Under the pieces are notes generated by a model. The model was not told the DNA's origin, ran no database searches, and worked only from the letters and a program-made list of their open reading frames with translations. Shown one piece after another: positions 1-5,762 of a DNA stretch of 6,289 nt. Position 1 is the stretch's first letter, and each line of letters begins with the position of its first letter. The stretch is taken from the NCBI GenBank assembly GCA_041651335.1, contig JBAZJL010000014.1, forward strand, positions 1-6,289. The letters run 5' to 3'. The translations under genes were made by a program, and so were the position numbers. Source of the stretch: UBA6220 sp041651335. GTDB lineage: Bacteria; Patescibacteriota; Minisyncoccia; Minisyncoccales; Minisyncoccaceae.

Positions 1-112
1 TGGTGAAATTGCACTCAGGCCGGGCTCGGGCTCAGTCAGCCCTCCGCCTTCAACTCCCCTATTTTCTTTATCAAAAAAAATAGGTTGTCTAGGTTATGAT
101 TACTATCTTTTG

Positions 113-127
113 TGCCGAGGGGGGGAG
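113..127 (-). other. Truncated tRNA-Leu 3' end (tRNA fragment)
   Basis: These 15 bases repeat the discriminator, the seven-base 3' acceptor strand, the five-base 3' strand of the T stem and two T-loop bases of tRNA-Leu at 260-274. Homology to the tRNA ends abruptly at 127, where 'att' and then the conserved block GCCTTCG follow. No D arm, anticodon arm or 5' acceptor strand exists here, so this cannot make a tRNA. It marks a unit boundary of the tandem repeat. Confidence 0.85.
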
Positions 128-206
128 ATTGCCTTCGCGTCAATTTCTGGTGAAATTGCACTCAGGCCGGGCTCGGGCTCAGTCAGCCCTCCGCCTTCAA
201 CTCCCC
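122..206 (-). other. Type-A structured core, Leu locus
   Basis: This 85-bp segment is bounded by the inverted repeat GGGGAG (122-127) and CTCCCC (201-206). Inside are two hairpins: CAATTTC/GAAATTG (141-147 with 152-158, four-base loop) and GGGCT/AGCCC (175-179 with 185-189). It shares the blocks GCCTTCG, CTCAGGCCGGGCTCG and CTCCGCCTTC, in the same order and at nearly the same spacing, with the core at 5979-6063, which is also 85 bp. A partial further copy occupies 1-59. It could be a structured RNA processed from the tRNA transcript or a small non-autonomous element; it contains no convincing ORF. I do not recognise a named family. Confidence 0.6.
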
Positions 207-259
207 TATTTTCTTTATCAAAAAAAATAGGTTGTCTAGGTTATGATTACTATCTTTTG

Positions 260-341
260 TGCCGAGGGGGGGAGTTGAACCCCCACATCTTGCGATATAT
301 GCTCCTAAGGCATACGCGTCTGCCAATTCCGCCACCTCGGC
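260..341 (-). tRNA. tRNA-Leu (anticodon UAG)
   Basis: The reverse strand folds into a complete 82-nt class II tRNA: acceptor GCCGAGG/CCTCGGC, D arm, anticodon stem TATGC/GCATA around loop CTTAGGA (anticodon TAG), a 13-nt variable region that forms an ATC-GCAA-GAT arm, and T stem GGGGG/CCCCC around TTCAACT. Discriminator is A (position 260). CCA is not encoded; the next bases are CAA, so CCA must be added post-transcriptionally. Its last 15 bases are duplicated at 113-127. The gene sits just below the terminator of the pilin operon, which implies its own promoter or readthrough. Confidence 0.96.
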
Positions 342-344
342 TTG

Positions 345-400
345 AAAAACGAAAACATCCGTTTGTTTTGTTGTAAATTACACCAAAAACAAACGGATGT
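345..400 (-). terminator. Intrinsic terminator of the pilin operon
   Basis: A perfect 15-bp inverted repeat, ACATCCGTTTGTTTT (355-369) and its complement (386-400), encloses a 16-nt loop. On the minus strand it is followed by a T-rich tract (TTTT-CG-TTTTT, 355-345). It lies 17 bases past the stop codon of the last pilin gene. On the plus strand the right arm runs into CAAAAG with no T tract, so the signal is directional and serves the minus-strand operon. It separates protein genes from tRNA-Leu. Confidence 0.85.
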
Positions 401-403
401 CAA
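377..403 (-). promoter_or_regulatory. Possible tRNA-Leu promoter inside the terminator hairpin
   Basis: On the minus strand a perfect TTGACA (403-398) is followed after 15 bases by TGTAAT (382-377, five of six to TATAAT). Start would fall near 370, giving a roughly 30-nt leader for tRNA-Leu. The spacer is shorter than the optimal 17 and the elements overlap the terminator arm and loop, so the match may be partly chance. Confidence 0.35.
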
Positions 404-416
404 AAGATAAATTTTA

Positions 417-842
417 CTAGCCCACAATGAATCCAACTAAGGCTGGAATAGCTTTGGCAATTAAACCAATAGCAATACCAACAGCTGCATAGATAATATA
501 GCTTCGAGCAGCACCAGCTTTGGCTGGATCACCAGAATTAGTAACAAAGGTTATTCCACCAATTAAGATGAAAATAATTGCAATTACTGTTAAAACATAA
601 AATATCCAATTAGAAACTTTGTTAACAGTATTTACCATACAACAAATTCCGCAATTTACATTATAGCCAGGGATTGACTCATCGTAAACACAAGTGCCTT
701 GAGGACAAACCGTTGTTCCAACTTGAAAACCTGGATTGATTTCACAGCTTGATCTCATCTCTGCTGCTGAAACAAATATTGGAGTAATGCAAATGGTTAA
801 AAGTGTTAAAAATGCGAAGAAAGATAAAAATTTTTTATTCAT
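417..842 (-). CDS. Cysteine-rich T4SS-pilin-like membrane protein (PF18895 type)
   Basis: A 141-residue protein with an N-terminal signal peptide (Lys3-Lys4, hydrophobic stretch, likely cleavage after VSA near residue 26), then two membrane helices at about 79-101 and 115-139. Between them lies TNSGDPAKAGAA, the glycine/lysine linker seen in the small pilin-like proteins of Patescibacteria related in plan to VirB2/TrbC. It differs from its two paralogues by a domain of about 45 residues before helix 1 with six cysteines (33, 46, 51, 64, 67, 68), which could form disulfides outside the membrane. Last gene of the run; TAG stop; start ATG has no Shine-Dalgarno sequence. Role in secretion, conjugation or surface fibres is inferred from family only. 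Confidence 0.85.
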   Translation of the reverse strand: MNKKFLSFFAFLTLLTICITPIFVSAAEMRSSCEINPGFQVGTTVCPQGTCVYDESIPGYNVNCGICCMVNTVNKVSNWIFYVLTVIAIIFILIGGITFVTNSGDPAKAGAARSYIIYAAVGIAIGLIAKAIPALVGFIVG

Positions 843-880
843 TTTTTTTGAATTTTTATTTATAATTCGACCTTTTAATA

Positions 881-910
881 ATTATACTATTTATTCACCT
901 CCGACACCAA
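881..910 (-). promoter_or_regulatory. Possible promoter before the cysteine-rich pilin gene
   Basis: On the minus strand a perfect TATAAT (886-881) lies 38 bases before the ATG, in the 48-bp gap after the preceding stop codon. The upstream hexamer TTGGTG (910-905, 18-bp spacer) is a weak -35. In such AT-rich sequence TATAAT can occur by chance; the similar placement before the next paralogue makes it a little more credible. Confidence 0.3.
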
Positions 911-1226
911 CAAGAGAAGACACGATCCCTTGAATGGCTGTTGCTAAAACAACTACAGCGAATCCTACTGCTGCATACAAAATCATATTTTTTGCTGTCT
1001 TCAGCTTGCTTTCATCTCCACCATTCCAAATAAAGTTTATTCCTGCCAAAATAATGAAAAGAACACACAATGCTCCAGCAATTGTTCTTCCCCAGTTAGT
1101 AAATGTAGTAATTAAATCAGTCAATAATTGGGGAGTTTCTACCACTGCTCCCATTGCTGTTATTGGCAAAGATAAAATAGCTAAAACAGCGGTAAATAAA
1201 AATGTTTCTTTTAAGGCTTGTTTCAT
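891..1226 (-). CDS. T4SS-pilin-like membrane protein (PF18895 type)
   Basis: A 111-residue protein: signal peptide (cleavage probably after AMG near residue 26), a short amphipathic segment, and two membrane helices at about 47-67 and 82-105. The linker WNGGDESKLKTAKNMILYAAVG is the hallmark of the family and aligns with the linkers of both neighbours. It has a single cysteine within helix 1. Likely a small membrane subunit exported by Sec that assembles like VirB2/TrbC pilins; that role is family inference. It lies 37 bp after the previous pilin gene and 48 bp before the next one. TAA stop, ATG start, no Shine-Dalgarno sequence upstream. Confidence 0.88.
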   Translation of the reverse strand: MKQALKETFLFTAVLAILSLPITAMGAVVETPQLLTDLITTFTNWGRTIAGALCVLFIILAGINFIWNGGDESKLKTAKNMILYAAVGFAVVVLATAIQGIVSSLVGVGGE

Positions 1227-1262
1227 TTTATTATAATTATTTATTATTTTATTTATATTTTA

Positions 1263-1290
1263 ATTATATCACACTTGAAATAAACAGCAA
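1263..1290 (-). promoter_or_regulatory. Extended -10 promoter before the middle pilin gene
   Basis: The minus strand carries TGATATAAT (1271-1263), a perfect extended -10 (TGnTATAAT), overlapping the stop codon of the upstream pilin gene. The -35 (TTGCTG, 1290-1285, 16-bp spacer) is poor, as is usual with an extended -10. It would give an approximately 30-nt leader and allow the last two pilin genes to be transcribed apart from gyrA. Confidence 0.45.
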
Positions 1291-1671
1291 ATACGAATAC
1301 CGCCCTGCTTCTGCTGGAGCTGGAAAAAGCTCTCCGATAACACCAGCAATCACGCTCGCTACCAAGGCCATAATCACTCCAATGATTGTCCAAACTATTA
1401 TCTCTCTCCCCTTTTTTACGCTTTCAGCATTACCACCAGCAGTAATAATTTTCAACCCTCCCCAAGTAATAAACAAAGGCATTAAAATAAGGGCAAGGTT
1501 TCTTATAAAATCAGCCACTCTTTGTAATAAATCCGGCAAAGAATTTATTCCAGTCAAAGGATTGGGAATTGTAAAAAATCCAGTACTTTCTTCGGCAAGA
1601 ATAGCCTCAAAAACGAAAAACAAAGCAAGCGTTGAAAAAAACAATATTTTTGAAAATAGATTTTTTTTCAT
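1264..1671 (-). CDS. T4SS-pilin-like membrane protein (PF18895 type)
   Basis: A 135-residue protein with a lysine-led signal peptide (cleavage near AILA, residue 26), then NPLTG and an amphipathic stretch, and two membrane helices at about 58-78 and 91-113 joined by TAGGNAESVKKGREI, the family's Gly/Lys linker. A roughly 20-residue tail (PAPAEAGRYSYLLF...) follows helix 2 and is absent from the middle paralogue. No cysteines. It starts 4 bp after the methyltransferase stop codon, so translation is probably coupled. First of three tandem paralogues; likely a membrane subunit of a type IV secretion or pilus-like system, a family-level inference. Confidence 0.88.
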   Translation of the reverse strand: MKKNLFSKILFFSTLALFFVFEAILAEESTGFFTIPNPLTGINSLPDLLQRVADFIRNLALILMPLFITWGGLKIITAGGNAESVKKGREIIVWTIIGVIMALVASVIAGVIGELFPAPAEAGRYSYLLFISSVI

Positions 1672-1675
1672 ATTT

Positions 1676-2209
1676 TTATTTACTTAAAATCATGGCCCAA
1701 TGATATTTTCCAGCTTCAAATTGTTTTTCTGTTCGAAATCCCAATCTCTCTAAAATCGGACTAATCTCTTCAATAGAAAACCTTCCTTCGGCTGGACCAA
1801 AAGCAGCGTCTTTCTTATAATCTATTATCAATAATAATCCTCGACTTTTCAATATTCTGCGACATTCTTTAATTAAATTTTCTTTATTTTCGATTTGAAA
1901 AAGAATATTAGTTAAAAGAACAAAATCAACATGCTTGTCTTCTATATCTACTCCCCTTTCAATGTCAGCTAACATTGGAGAAATATTTGAAATTTCTTCT
2001 CGAACAATTCGGCCTTTTAAAACTGAAATATTTTCTTCTAAAATATCAACTGCATAAATCATTCCATTTTGTAAAATATAAGACAAGGGCACAGCCCAGC
2101 CCCCTGATCCACAACCAAGATCACAGGCAATCATATTCTCTTTTAAGGGAAGCTCTCTTAACACCTTGACTGGATCAACAAATTCATCATTGGAAAAATT
2201 GTATGCCAT
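1676..2209 (-). CDS. Class I SAM-dependent methyltransferase
   Basis: A 177-residue protein with a Rossmann-fold methyltransferase domain filling most of its length. Motif I is DLGCGSGGW (30-38), the acidic residue binding the SAM ribose is Asp55 (YAVDI), an acidic residue for the adenine pocket is probably Asp82, and the post-motif strand is VDFVLLTNILFQ (94-105), followed by the helix ECRRILKSRG and strand LLLIIDY. It belongs to the broad Methyltransf_11/25/31-like group (UbiE-like). The substrate cannot be told from sequence. It lies 9 bp downstream of gyrA and 4 bp upstream of the first pilin gene, so it is co-transcribed with both; a role in modifying pilin proteins is possible but unsupported. 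Confidence 0.9.
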   Translation of the reverse strand: MAYNFSNDEFVDPVKVLRELPLKENMIACDLGCGSGGWAVPLSYILQNGMIYAVDILEENISVLKGRIVREEISNISPMLADIERGVDIEDKHVDFVLLTNILFQIENKENLIKECRRILKSRGLLLIIDYKKDAAFGPAEGRFSIEEISPILERLGFRTEKQFEAGKYHWAMILSK

Positions 2210-2218
2210 ATGATTATA

Positions 2219-4702
2219 TTATTGCGCAGCTTCTTCTGTAAGGCAAGCAGCTGAGACCACTTTATCGTCTTCTTTCATTTTCATAATCCTTACCCCTTGA
2301 GTATCACGCCCTAATTTTGGAATACTGGAAATCTTTGTTCTAATTACTTGGCCTTTTTGAGAAATAACGATTAAATCTTCTTGATTCTCGATTATTTCTA
2401 TTTTTACCAATCCTCCTGTTTTCGCAGTTATTTTTGCGGTTTTTACTCCTGATCCACCTCTTCCTTGTTTTTTGTATTCTTTTAAAAGGGTTCTTTTTCC
2501 ATAACCATTTTCTGTTAAAACCATAAGATAATCCTTTTCTTTTAACTGCTCTTTTCTTACCACCTCCATACCAATAACAGCATCATCTTTTTTAATTCTA
2601 ATCCCTTTGATTCCAGCTGCGGTTCGGCCCATAGGACGGATATCTTTTTCTGGGAATCTGATTGATTGCGCGTGCTTAGTGGCTAGAATAATTTCATCTC
2701 CATCTCCAGCCTTGCGAGCGCTACAAAGCAAATCTCCATTTTTTAAATTAATAGCAATCAATCCATTCCTTCGAGCGTTTTCAAAATCTTTTAAAGGCGT
2801 CTTTTTTACAATTCCGTTTTTCGTAGCCATTACTAAAAATTTGATATTTTTTCTGTCTTCTTTGCTCACTGGCAAAACTGACAAAATCTTATCATGTGAA
2901 GATATTTCCAAAAAATTCATTAATCCCCTCCCCTTATTAGTTCTTTGACCTTCTGGTATTTCGTAAACCTTGGTTTGGAAAACTTTTCCAGAATCAGTAA
3001 AGAAAAAGATTGAATCATGAGTTTTGGCAGTGATAAAATGACTAACCTCATCTTCTTCGCTGGTTTTCATTCCTAAGTTTCCTTGCCCTCCTCGATTTTG
3101 TTTTTTATATTCAGACGGATTCATTCTTTTTATATATCCTCCGGAAGTTAAAGTAACAATTGTGTCTTCCAGGGGTATCAAGTCTTCTTCGGAAATTGAT
3201 TCTGGGCTGTTTTTTACTATTTTTGTTTTTCTTTCATCTCCAAATTTTTCAATTTGCGCTTCAAATTCTTTTTTCATCACTTTCTTTTGTTCCGCCTTAC
3301 TTTCCAATAATTTTGCCAATTCTTTTATTTTTTTCATTAATTCAGCTAGCTCGTCTTCTATTTTTTGTTTTTCTAATTTTGCCAACTGGTGTAAACGGAT
3401 TTCCAAAATCGCTTCGGCCTGAATAATTGTTAATTTGAATTTTTTACATAAATTAGTCTTAGCTTCTTCTTTGTCTTTTGATTTTTTGATTGTTTCGATT
3501 ACCGCATCAATATGATCTAGGGCAATAGAAATACCTTCTAAAATATGAGCCCGGTCTTTGGCTTTTTGCAAATCAAATTTTGTTCTTTTGACTACTACCT
3601 CTTGCTTGTGGGCTAAATATAATTCTAAAACATCCTTTAAGTTCAAAATTCTCGGCTCGATTCCATCAACCAAAGCCAGCATATTTAAATGATAGTTTTT
3701 TTGCAAATCAGTATATTTGTACAAAGAATTCAAAATTTTTCGTGGAACAGCGCCTTTTTGCAAATCAATGGCAATTCTTAATCCGTCTTTGTCTGATTCA
3801 TCTCTAATGTCTTTAATGCCATCTATTTTCTTGTTCTGAACTAAATTGGCTAATTGTGTTATTAAAACCGATTTGTCTGTTTGATATGGTATTTCTGTGG
3901 CAATAATTTGCGCTCCTTTGCCTTCTCTTTCTGCAATATCAACCTTTCCTCGCATCAGAAATGAGCCTTTTCCTTGCGAATAGGCTTCTAAAATTTCTTT
4001 TTGATTATAAATTATTCCCCCGGTCGGAAAATCCGGACCCTTGATAAATTCAAAAAGGTCTTCAGTTTCTGCTTTGGGATTATCGATTAAATAAATCAAG
4101 GCCTGGCAAACTTCTTTTAAATTATGAGGCGGAATGTTTGTTGCCATTCCCACAGCAATTCCGGTTGATCCATTTAATAATAAATTTGGCAATGGACTGG
4201 GCAGAACCGTTGGTTCCTTTTTTGTGGCATCATAATTATCAACAAAATCCACTGTTTCCTTTTCAATGTCCTGCAAAAGCTCTTCTCCTGGCTTGCTTAA
4301 TTTACATTCAGTATACCTTTGGGCGGCAGGAGGATCGCCATCAATCGAACCGAAATTTCCCTGACCTTTTACTGTTGGATAGCGAAGAGAAAAATCCTGG
4401 GCCATTCTTACCAATGCGCCATAAACAGAAGAATCGCCATGGGGATGATATTTTCCCAAAACATCTCCAGTAACAGCAGCTGATTTTCTAAATTTTGCAT
4501 CAGACCTTACTCCCATTTCATACATGGCATATAAAATTCTTCGTTGAACTGGTTTTAATCCATCACGAACATCAGGCAAGGCTCGAGAAACAATAACAGA
4601 CATCGCGTAATCGATATAACATTCTTTCATTTCCACCGAAATGTTTCTTTCGTTTATTTTCCCTATTTCTTGAATAATGTTTTCTTTTTCTTTTTTCGCC
4701 AT
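2219..4702 (-). CDS. gyrA: DNA gyrase subunit A
   Basis: Full-length 827-residue type IIA topoisomerase A subunit, which with GyrB introduces negative supercoils using ATP. The N-terminal breakage-reunion domain includes RALPDVRDGLKPVQRRIL (40-57), the quinolone-region helix YHPHGDSSVYG (85-95), GQGNFGSIDGD (113-123) and the catalytic Tyr130 with Arg129 (QRYTE). A long Lys/Glu coiled coil spans about 370-490. The C-terminal beta-pinwheel starts near 512 and shows six blade repeats; a GyrA-box-like QNRGGQG is at 535-541 and a second QGRGGSG at 746-752, favouring GyrA over ParC. Gly95 replaces the Asp of E. coli position 87. It follows the upstream gene by 11 bp; no Shine-Dalgarno sequence. ATG start fits the family N terminus. 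Confidence 0.97.
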   Translation of the reverse strand: MAKKEKENIIQEIGKINERNISVEMKECYIDYAMSVIVSRALPDVRDGLKPVQRRILYAMYEMGVRSDAKFRKSAAVTGDVLGKYHPHGDSSVYGALVRMAQDFSLRYPTVKGQGNFGSIDGDPPAAQRYTECKLSKPGEELLQDIEKETVDFVDNYDATKKEPTVLPSPLPNLLLNGSTGIAVGMATNIPPHNLKEVCQALIYLIDNPKAETEDLFEFIKGPDFPTGGIIYNQKEILEAYSQGKGSFLMRGKVDIAEREGKGAQIIATEIPYQTDKSVLITQLANLVQNKKIDGIKDIRDESDKDGLRIAIDLQKGAVPRKILNSLYKYTDLQKNYHLNMLALVDGIEPRILNLKDVLELYLAHKQEVVVKRTKFDLQKAKDRAHILEGISIALDHIDAVIETIKKSKDKEEAKTNLCKKFKLTIIQAEAILEIRLHQLAKLEKQKIEDELAELMKKIKELAKLLESKAEQKKVMKKEFEAQIEKFGDERKTKIVKNSPESISEEDLIPLEDTIVTLTSGGYIKRMNPSEYKKQNRGGQGNLGMKTSEEDEVSHFITAKTHDSIFFFTDSGKVFQTKVYEIPEGQRTNKGRGLMNFLEISSHDKILSVLPVSKEDRKNIKFLVMATKNGIVKKTPLKDFENARRNGLIAINLKNGDLLCSARKAGDGDEIILATKHAQSIRFPEKDIRPMGRTAAGIKGIRIKKDDAVIGMEVVRKEQLKEKDYLMVLTENGYGKRTLLKEYKKQGRGGSGVKTAKITAKTGGLVKIEIIENQEDLIVISQKGQVIRTKISSIPKLGRDTQGVRIMKMKEDDKVVSAACLTEEAAQ

Positions 4703-4713
4703 GTTTTAAATTT

Positions 4714-5337
4714 TTATTTTTGTTCTAAAACAATTACTTCTGTTTTTTCTTTGTCTTCTTTTGCGTTTAAGTTTTTCTTTTGAATACTAAATTTTTCCTG
4801 AGAAATAACATCTTTCTGTCCCATTGCTTTTAAAAATCCTGCTAAAATATCTTTTTTATCATAAGCCACGGGAATTACTATTGCTGGCTCAAGTCGAGCG
4901 ATTATTTTTTCTGCTTCTCTTGACCCAATTGTTTCGTCTCCATTAATCGGCACTATTAAAATATCAGTTCGGCCAATATTTTCTAATTGTTCTTCGTTTA
5001 AATCTTCTTCTCCAAACCATCCCAAATGGCAAATTCTAATTCCTTCAGCCTCTACCACATAAATAATATTTTGTTTTTTTCTATCAACTTGAAAAGAAGA
5101 TATTCCTTGGGCAAAAATTCCTTTTATTTCATATTCTCCGCAAGCAGAAATAACAAACTGTCCGTCTGTTTTGGGCTTAGCTTCGATTCCGTTGTGAGTT
5201 TTTAAGAGTATATCTGCTCCAAATTTTCCAGATTTTTTTTCTGATTCTTTAAGATCAATTTGAATTGAAATATTTTCTTTATCTAGCGATGAACTTGCTA
5301 TTTCAACGCAGGCATCTCCGTACCAGGTTATTTTCAT
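4714..5337 (-). CDS. Metallo-beta-lactamase-fold protein, metal site degenerate
   Basis: A 207-residue protein of the UlaG-like/Lactamase_B_3 type. It opens with MKITWYGDACVEI, matching the family's 'ITWYGHSCF' strand but with Asp8 for His. Where HxHxDH is expected after 'ADILL' it has only TH48NGIEAK, so three of the usual ligands are missing. H104 (CHLGWFGE) aligns with the family's third-ligand region, the acidic D134 is in VPINGD, and the final 'IPMHY' histidine reads IPVAY (Ala158). Hydrolase activity is therefore doubtful; a structural or binding role is an inference. It is the first protein gene of the run, 11 bp ahead of gyrA. I know no established function for this gyrA-linked protein. 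Confidence 0.8.
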   Translation of the reverse strand: MKITWYGDACVEIASSSLDKENISIQIDLKESEKKSGKFGADILLKTHNGIEAKPKTDGQFVISACGEYEIKGIFAQGISSFQVDRKKQNIIYVVEAEGIRICHLGWFGEEDLNEEQLENIGRTDILIVPINGDETIGSREAEKIIARLEPAIVIPVAYDKKDILAGFLKAMGQKDVISQEKFSIQKKNLNAKEDKEKTEVIVLEQK

Positions 5338-5424
5338 AGATTTTAAAATTTATGGAACAGGTAATATACTTTTTTTGATATAATAATTAAATAAAGTTGC
5401 TTTTTCTTTTCTAAATAAATCATG

Positions 5425-5441
5425 AGCGGGCAAGCAGAATC
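5425..5441 (-). other. Truncated tRNA-Gly 3' end (tRNA fragment)
   Basis: These 17 bases repeat the discriminator, 3' acceptor strand, 3' T-stem strand and four T-loop bases of tRNA-Gly (5597-5613). The rest of the tRNA is absent. As at the Leu locus, homology stops within the T loop. Confidence 0.88.
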
Positions 5442-5540
5442 TCACCCGTCCCGACTAATCGGAACTTTTAAAAACCCTCGGTTTTTAATATTTTCCGATA
5501 CGGGAAACCCAGGTTTCCCGACCCCTTCCTCAGTTCGATT
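5442..5540 (-). other. Type-B hairpin-rich core, Gly locus
   Basis: The insert holds a nested hairpin, ATCGGAA/TTCCGAT (5458-5464 with 5493-5499) around TTAAAAACC/GGTTTTTAA (5468-5476 with 5480-5488), and an adjacent near-perfect hairpin CGGGAAACC/GGTTTCCCG (5501-5509 with 5512-5520). It ends with CAGTTCGATT (5531-5540), the exact complement of the tRNA-Gly T-loop region 5610-5619. It lacks the type-A conserved blocks, so it is a different core in the same setting. No ORF. The hairpins could also end or process transcripts coming from tRNA-Gly. Confidence 0.55.
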
Positions 5541-5596
5541 ATCTACTCCTTATTATTGTTAAATAAAGTTGCTTTTTCTTTTCTAAATAAATCATG

Positions 5597-5668
5597 AGCG
5601 GGCAAGCAGAATCGAACTGCCGTCTCAACCTTGGCAAGGTTGCATAATAGCCACTATACGATGCCCGC
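5597..5668 (-). tRNA. tRNA-Gly (anticodon GCC)
   Basis: A complete 72-nt cloverleaf on the reverse strand: acceptor GCGGGCA/TGCCCGC, anticodon stem CAACC/GGTTG around TTGCCAA (anticodon GCC), T stem GGCAG/CTGCT around TTCGATT, discriminator T, the normal glycine choice. CCA is not encoded (CAT follows). It lies 13 bases below tRNA-Phe and is probably co-transcribed with it. Its 3' end is repeated at 5425-5441, and its T arm has an antisense match in its own trailer (5531-5540). Confidence 0.96.
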
Positions 5669-5681
5669 GTATTAAACAATG

Positions 5682-5754
5682 TGCCGAGGTCCGGAATCGA
5701 ACCGGAATCTAATGTTTTTCAGACATTCGCCGTGACCGACTTGGCTACCTCGGC
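5682..5754 (-). tRNA. tRNA-Phe (anticodon GAA)
   Basis: A complete 73-nt cloverleaf on the reverse strand: acceptor GCCGAGG/CCTCGGC, D stem GCC/GGC, anticodon stem AATGT/ACATT around CTGAAAA (anticodon GAA), T stem TCCGG/CCGGA around TTCGATT, discriminator A. CCA is not encoded. The acceptor stem is the same as that of tRNA-Leu here. It is the only intact tRNA in the window without a tail duplication; its trailer of 13 bases leads straight into tRNA-Gly. Confidence 0.95.
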
Positions 5755-5762
5755 TTATTTAT

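Larger units (their letters stand above)
1..274 (-). repeat. 147-bp-period tandem repeat at tRNA-Leu 3' end
   Basis: Bases 1-127 are identical to 148-274, a period of 147, with 20 unmatched bases (128-147) between. Each copy holds, in tRNA direction, the 3' terminus of tRNA-Leu, an AT-rich trailer, and a structured core. The right copy joins the intact tRNA-Leu; the left copy stops inside the T loop and passes into the core instead. The array continues off the left edge, so its copy number and the flanking unique DNA are unknown. Confidence 0.9.
5387..5613 (-). repeat. Direct repeat of tRNA-Gly 3' end plus trailer flanking an insert
   Basis: Bases 5387-5441 are identical to 5559-5613 (55 bp, offset 172), with a 117-bp insert between. 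The shared part holds 38 bp of trailer and the last 17 bases of tRNA-Gly. The right copy continues into the intact tRNA; the left copy breaks in the T loop and enters the insert. Left of 5387 the sequence diverges from the insert end, which marks a clean boundary with the upstream region of the metallo-beta-lactamase-fold gene. Confidence 0.92.

Noticed and set aside
113..274. Intron inside tRNA-Leu or tRNA-Gly
   Set aside because: The intact tRNA genes are uninterrupted; the core lies beyond the tRNA end and is followed by a second tail, not by the rest of a split tRNA.
1..274. Autonomous integrated element or prophage at tRNA-Leu
   Set aside because: No integrase or other coding sequence lies within the repeat unit; at most it is non-autonomous.
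110..376. Plus-strand 88-codon ORF across the left repeat and tRNA-Leu
   Set aside because: It runs antisense through the intact tRNA gene and the tandem repeat, with no recognisable protein features or start signal.
1202..1687. Plus-strand 161-codon ORF opposite the first pilin gene, and similar plus-strand ORFs opposite gyrA
   Set aside because: They are opposite-strand shadows of well-recognised minus-strand genes and have no start signals or family resemblance.
2213..2218. TATAAT just before the methyltransferase start as a promoter
   Set aside because: It ends only four bases from the ATG, so transcription would begin inside the coding region; likely chance in AT-rich DNA.
5363..5368. 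TATATT upstream of the metallo-beta-lactamase-fold gene as its -10
   Set aside because: No -35-like hexamer lies at a suitable distance and the region is nearly pure A/T, so it is not supportable.
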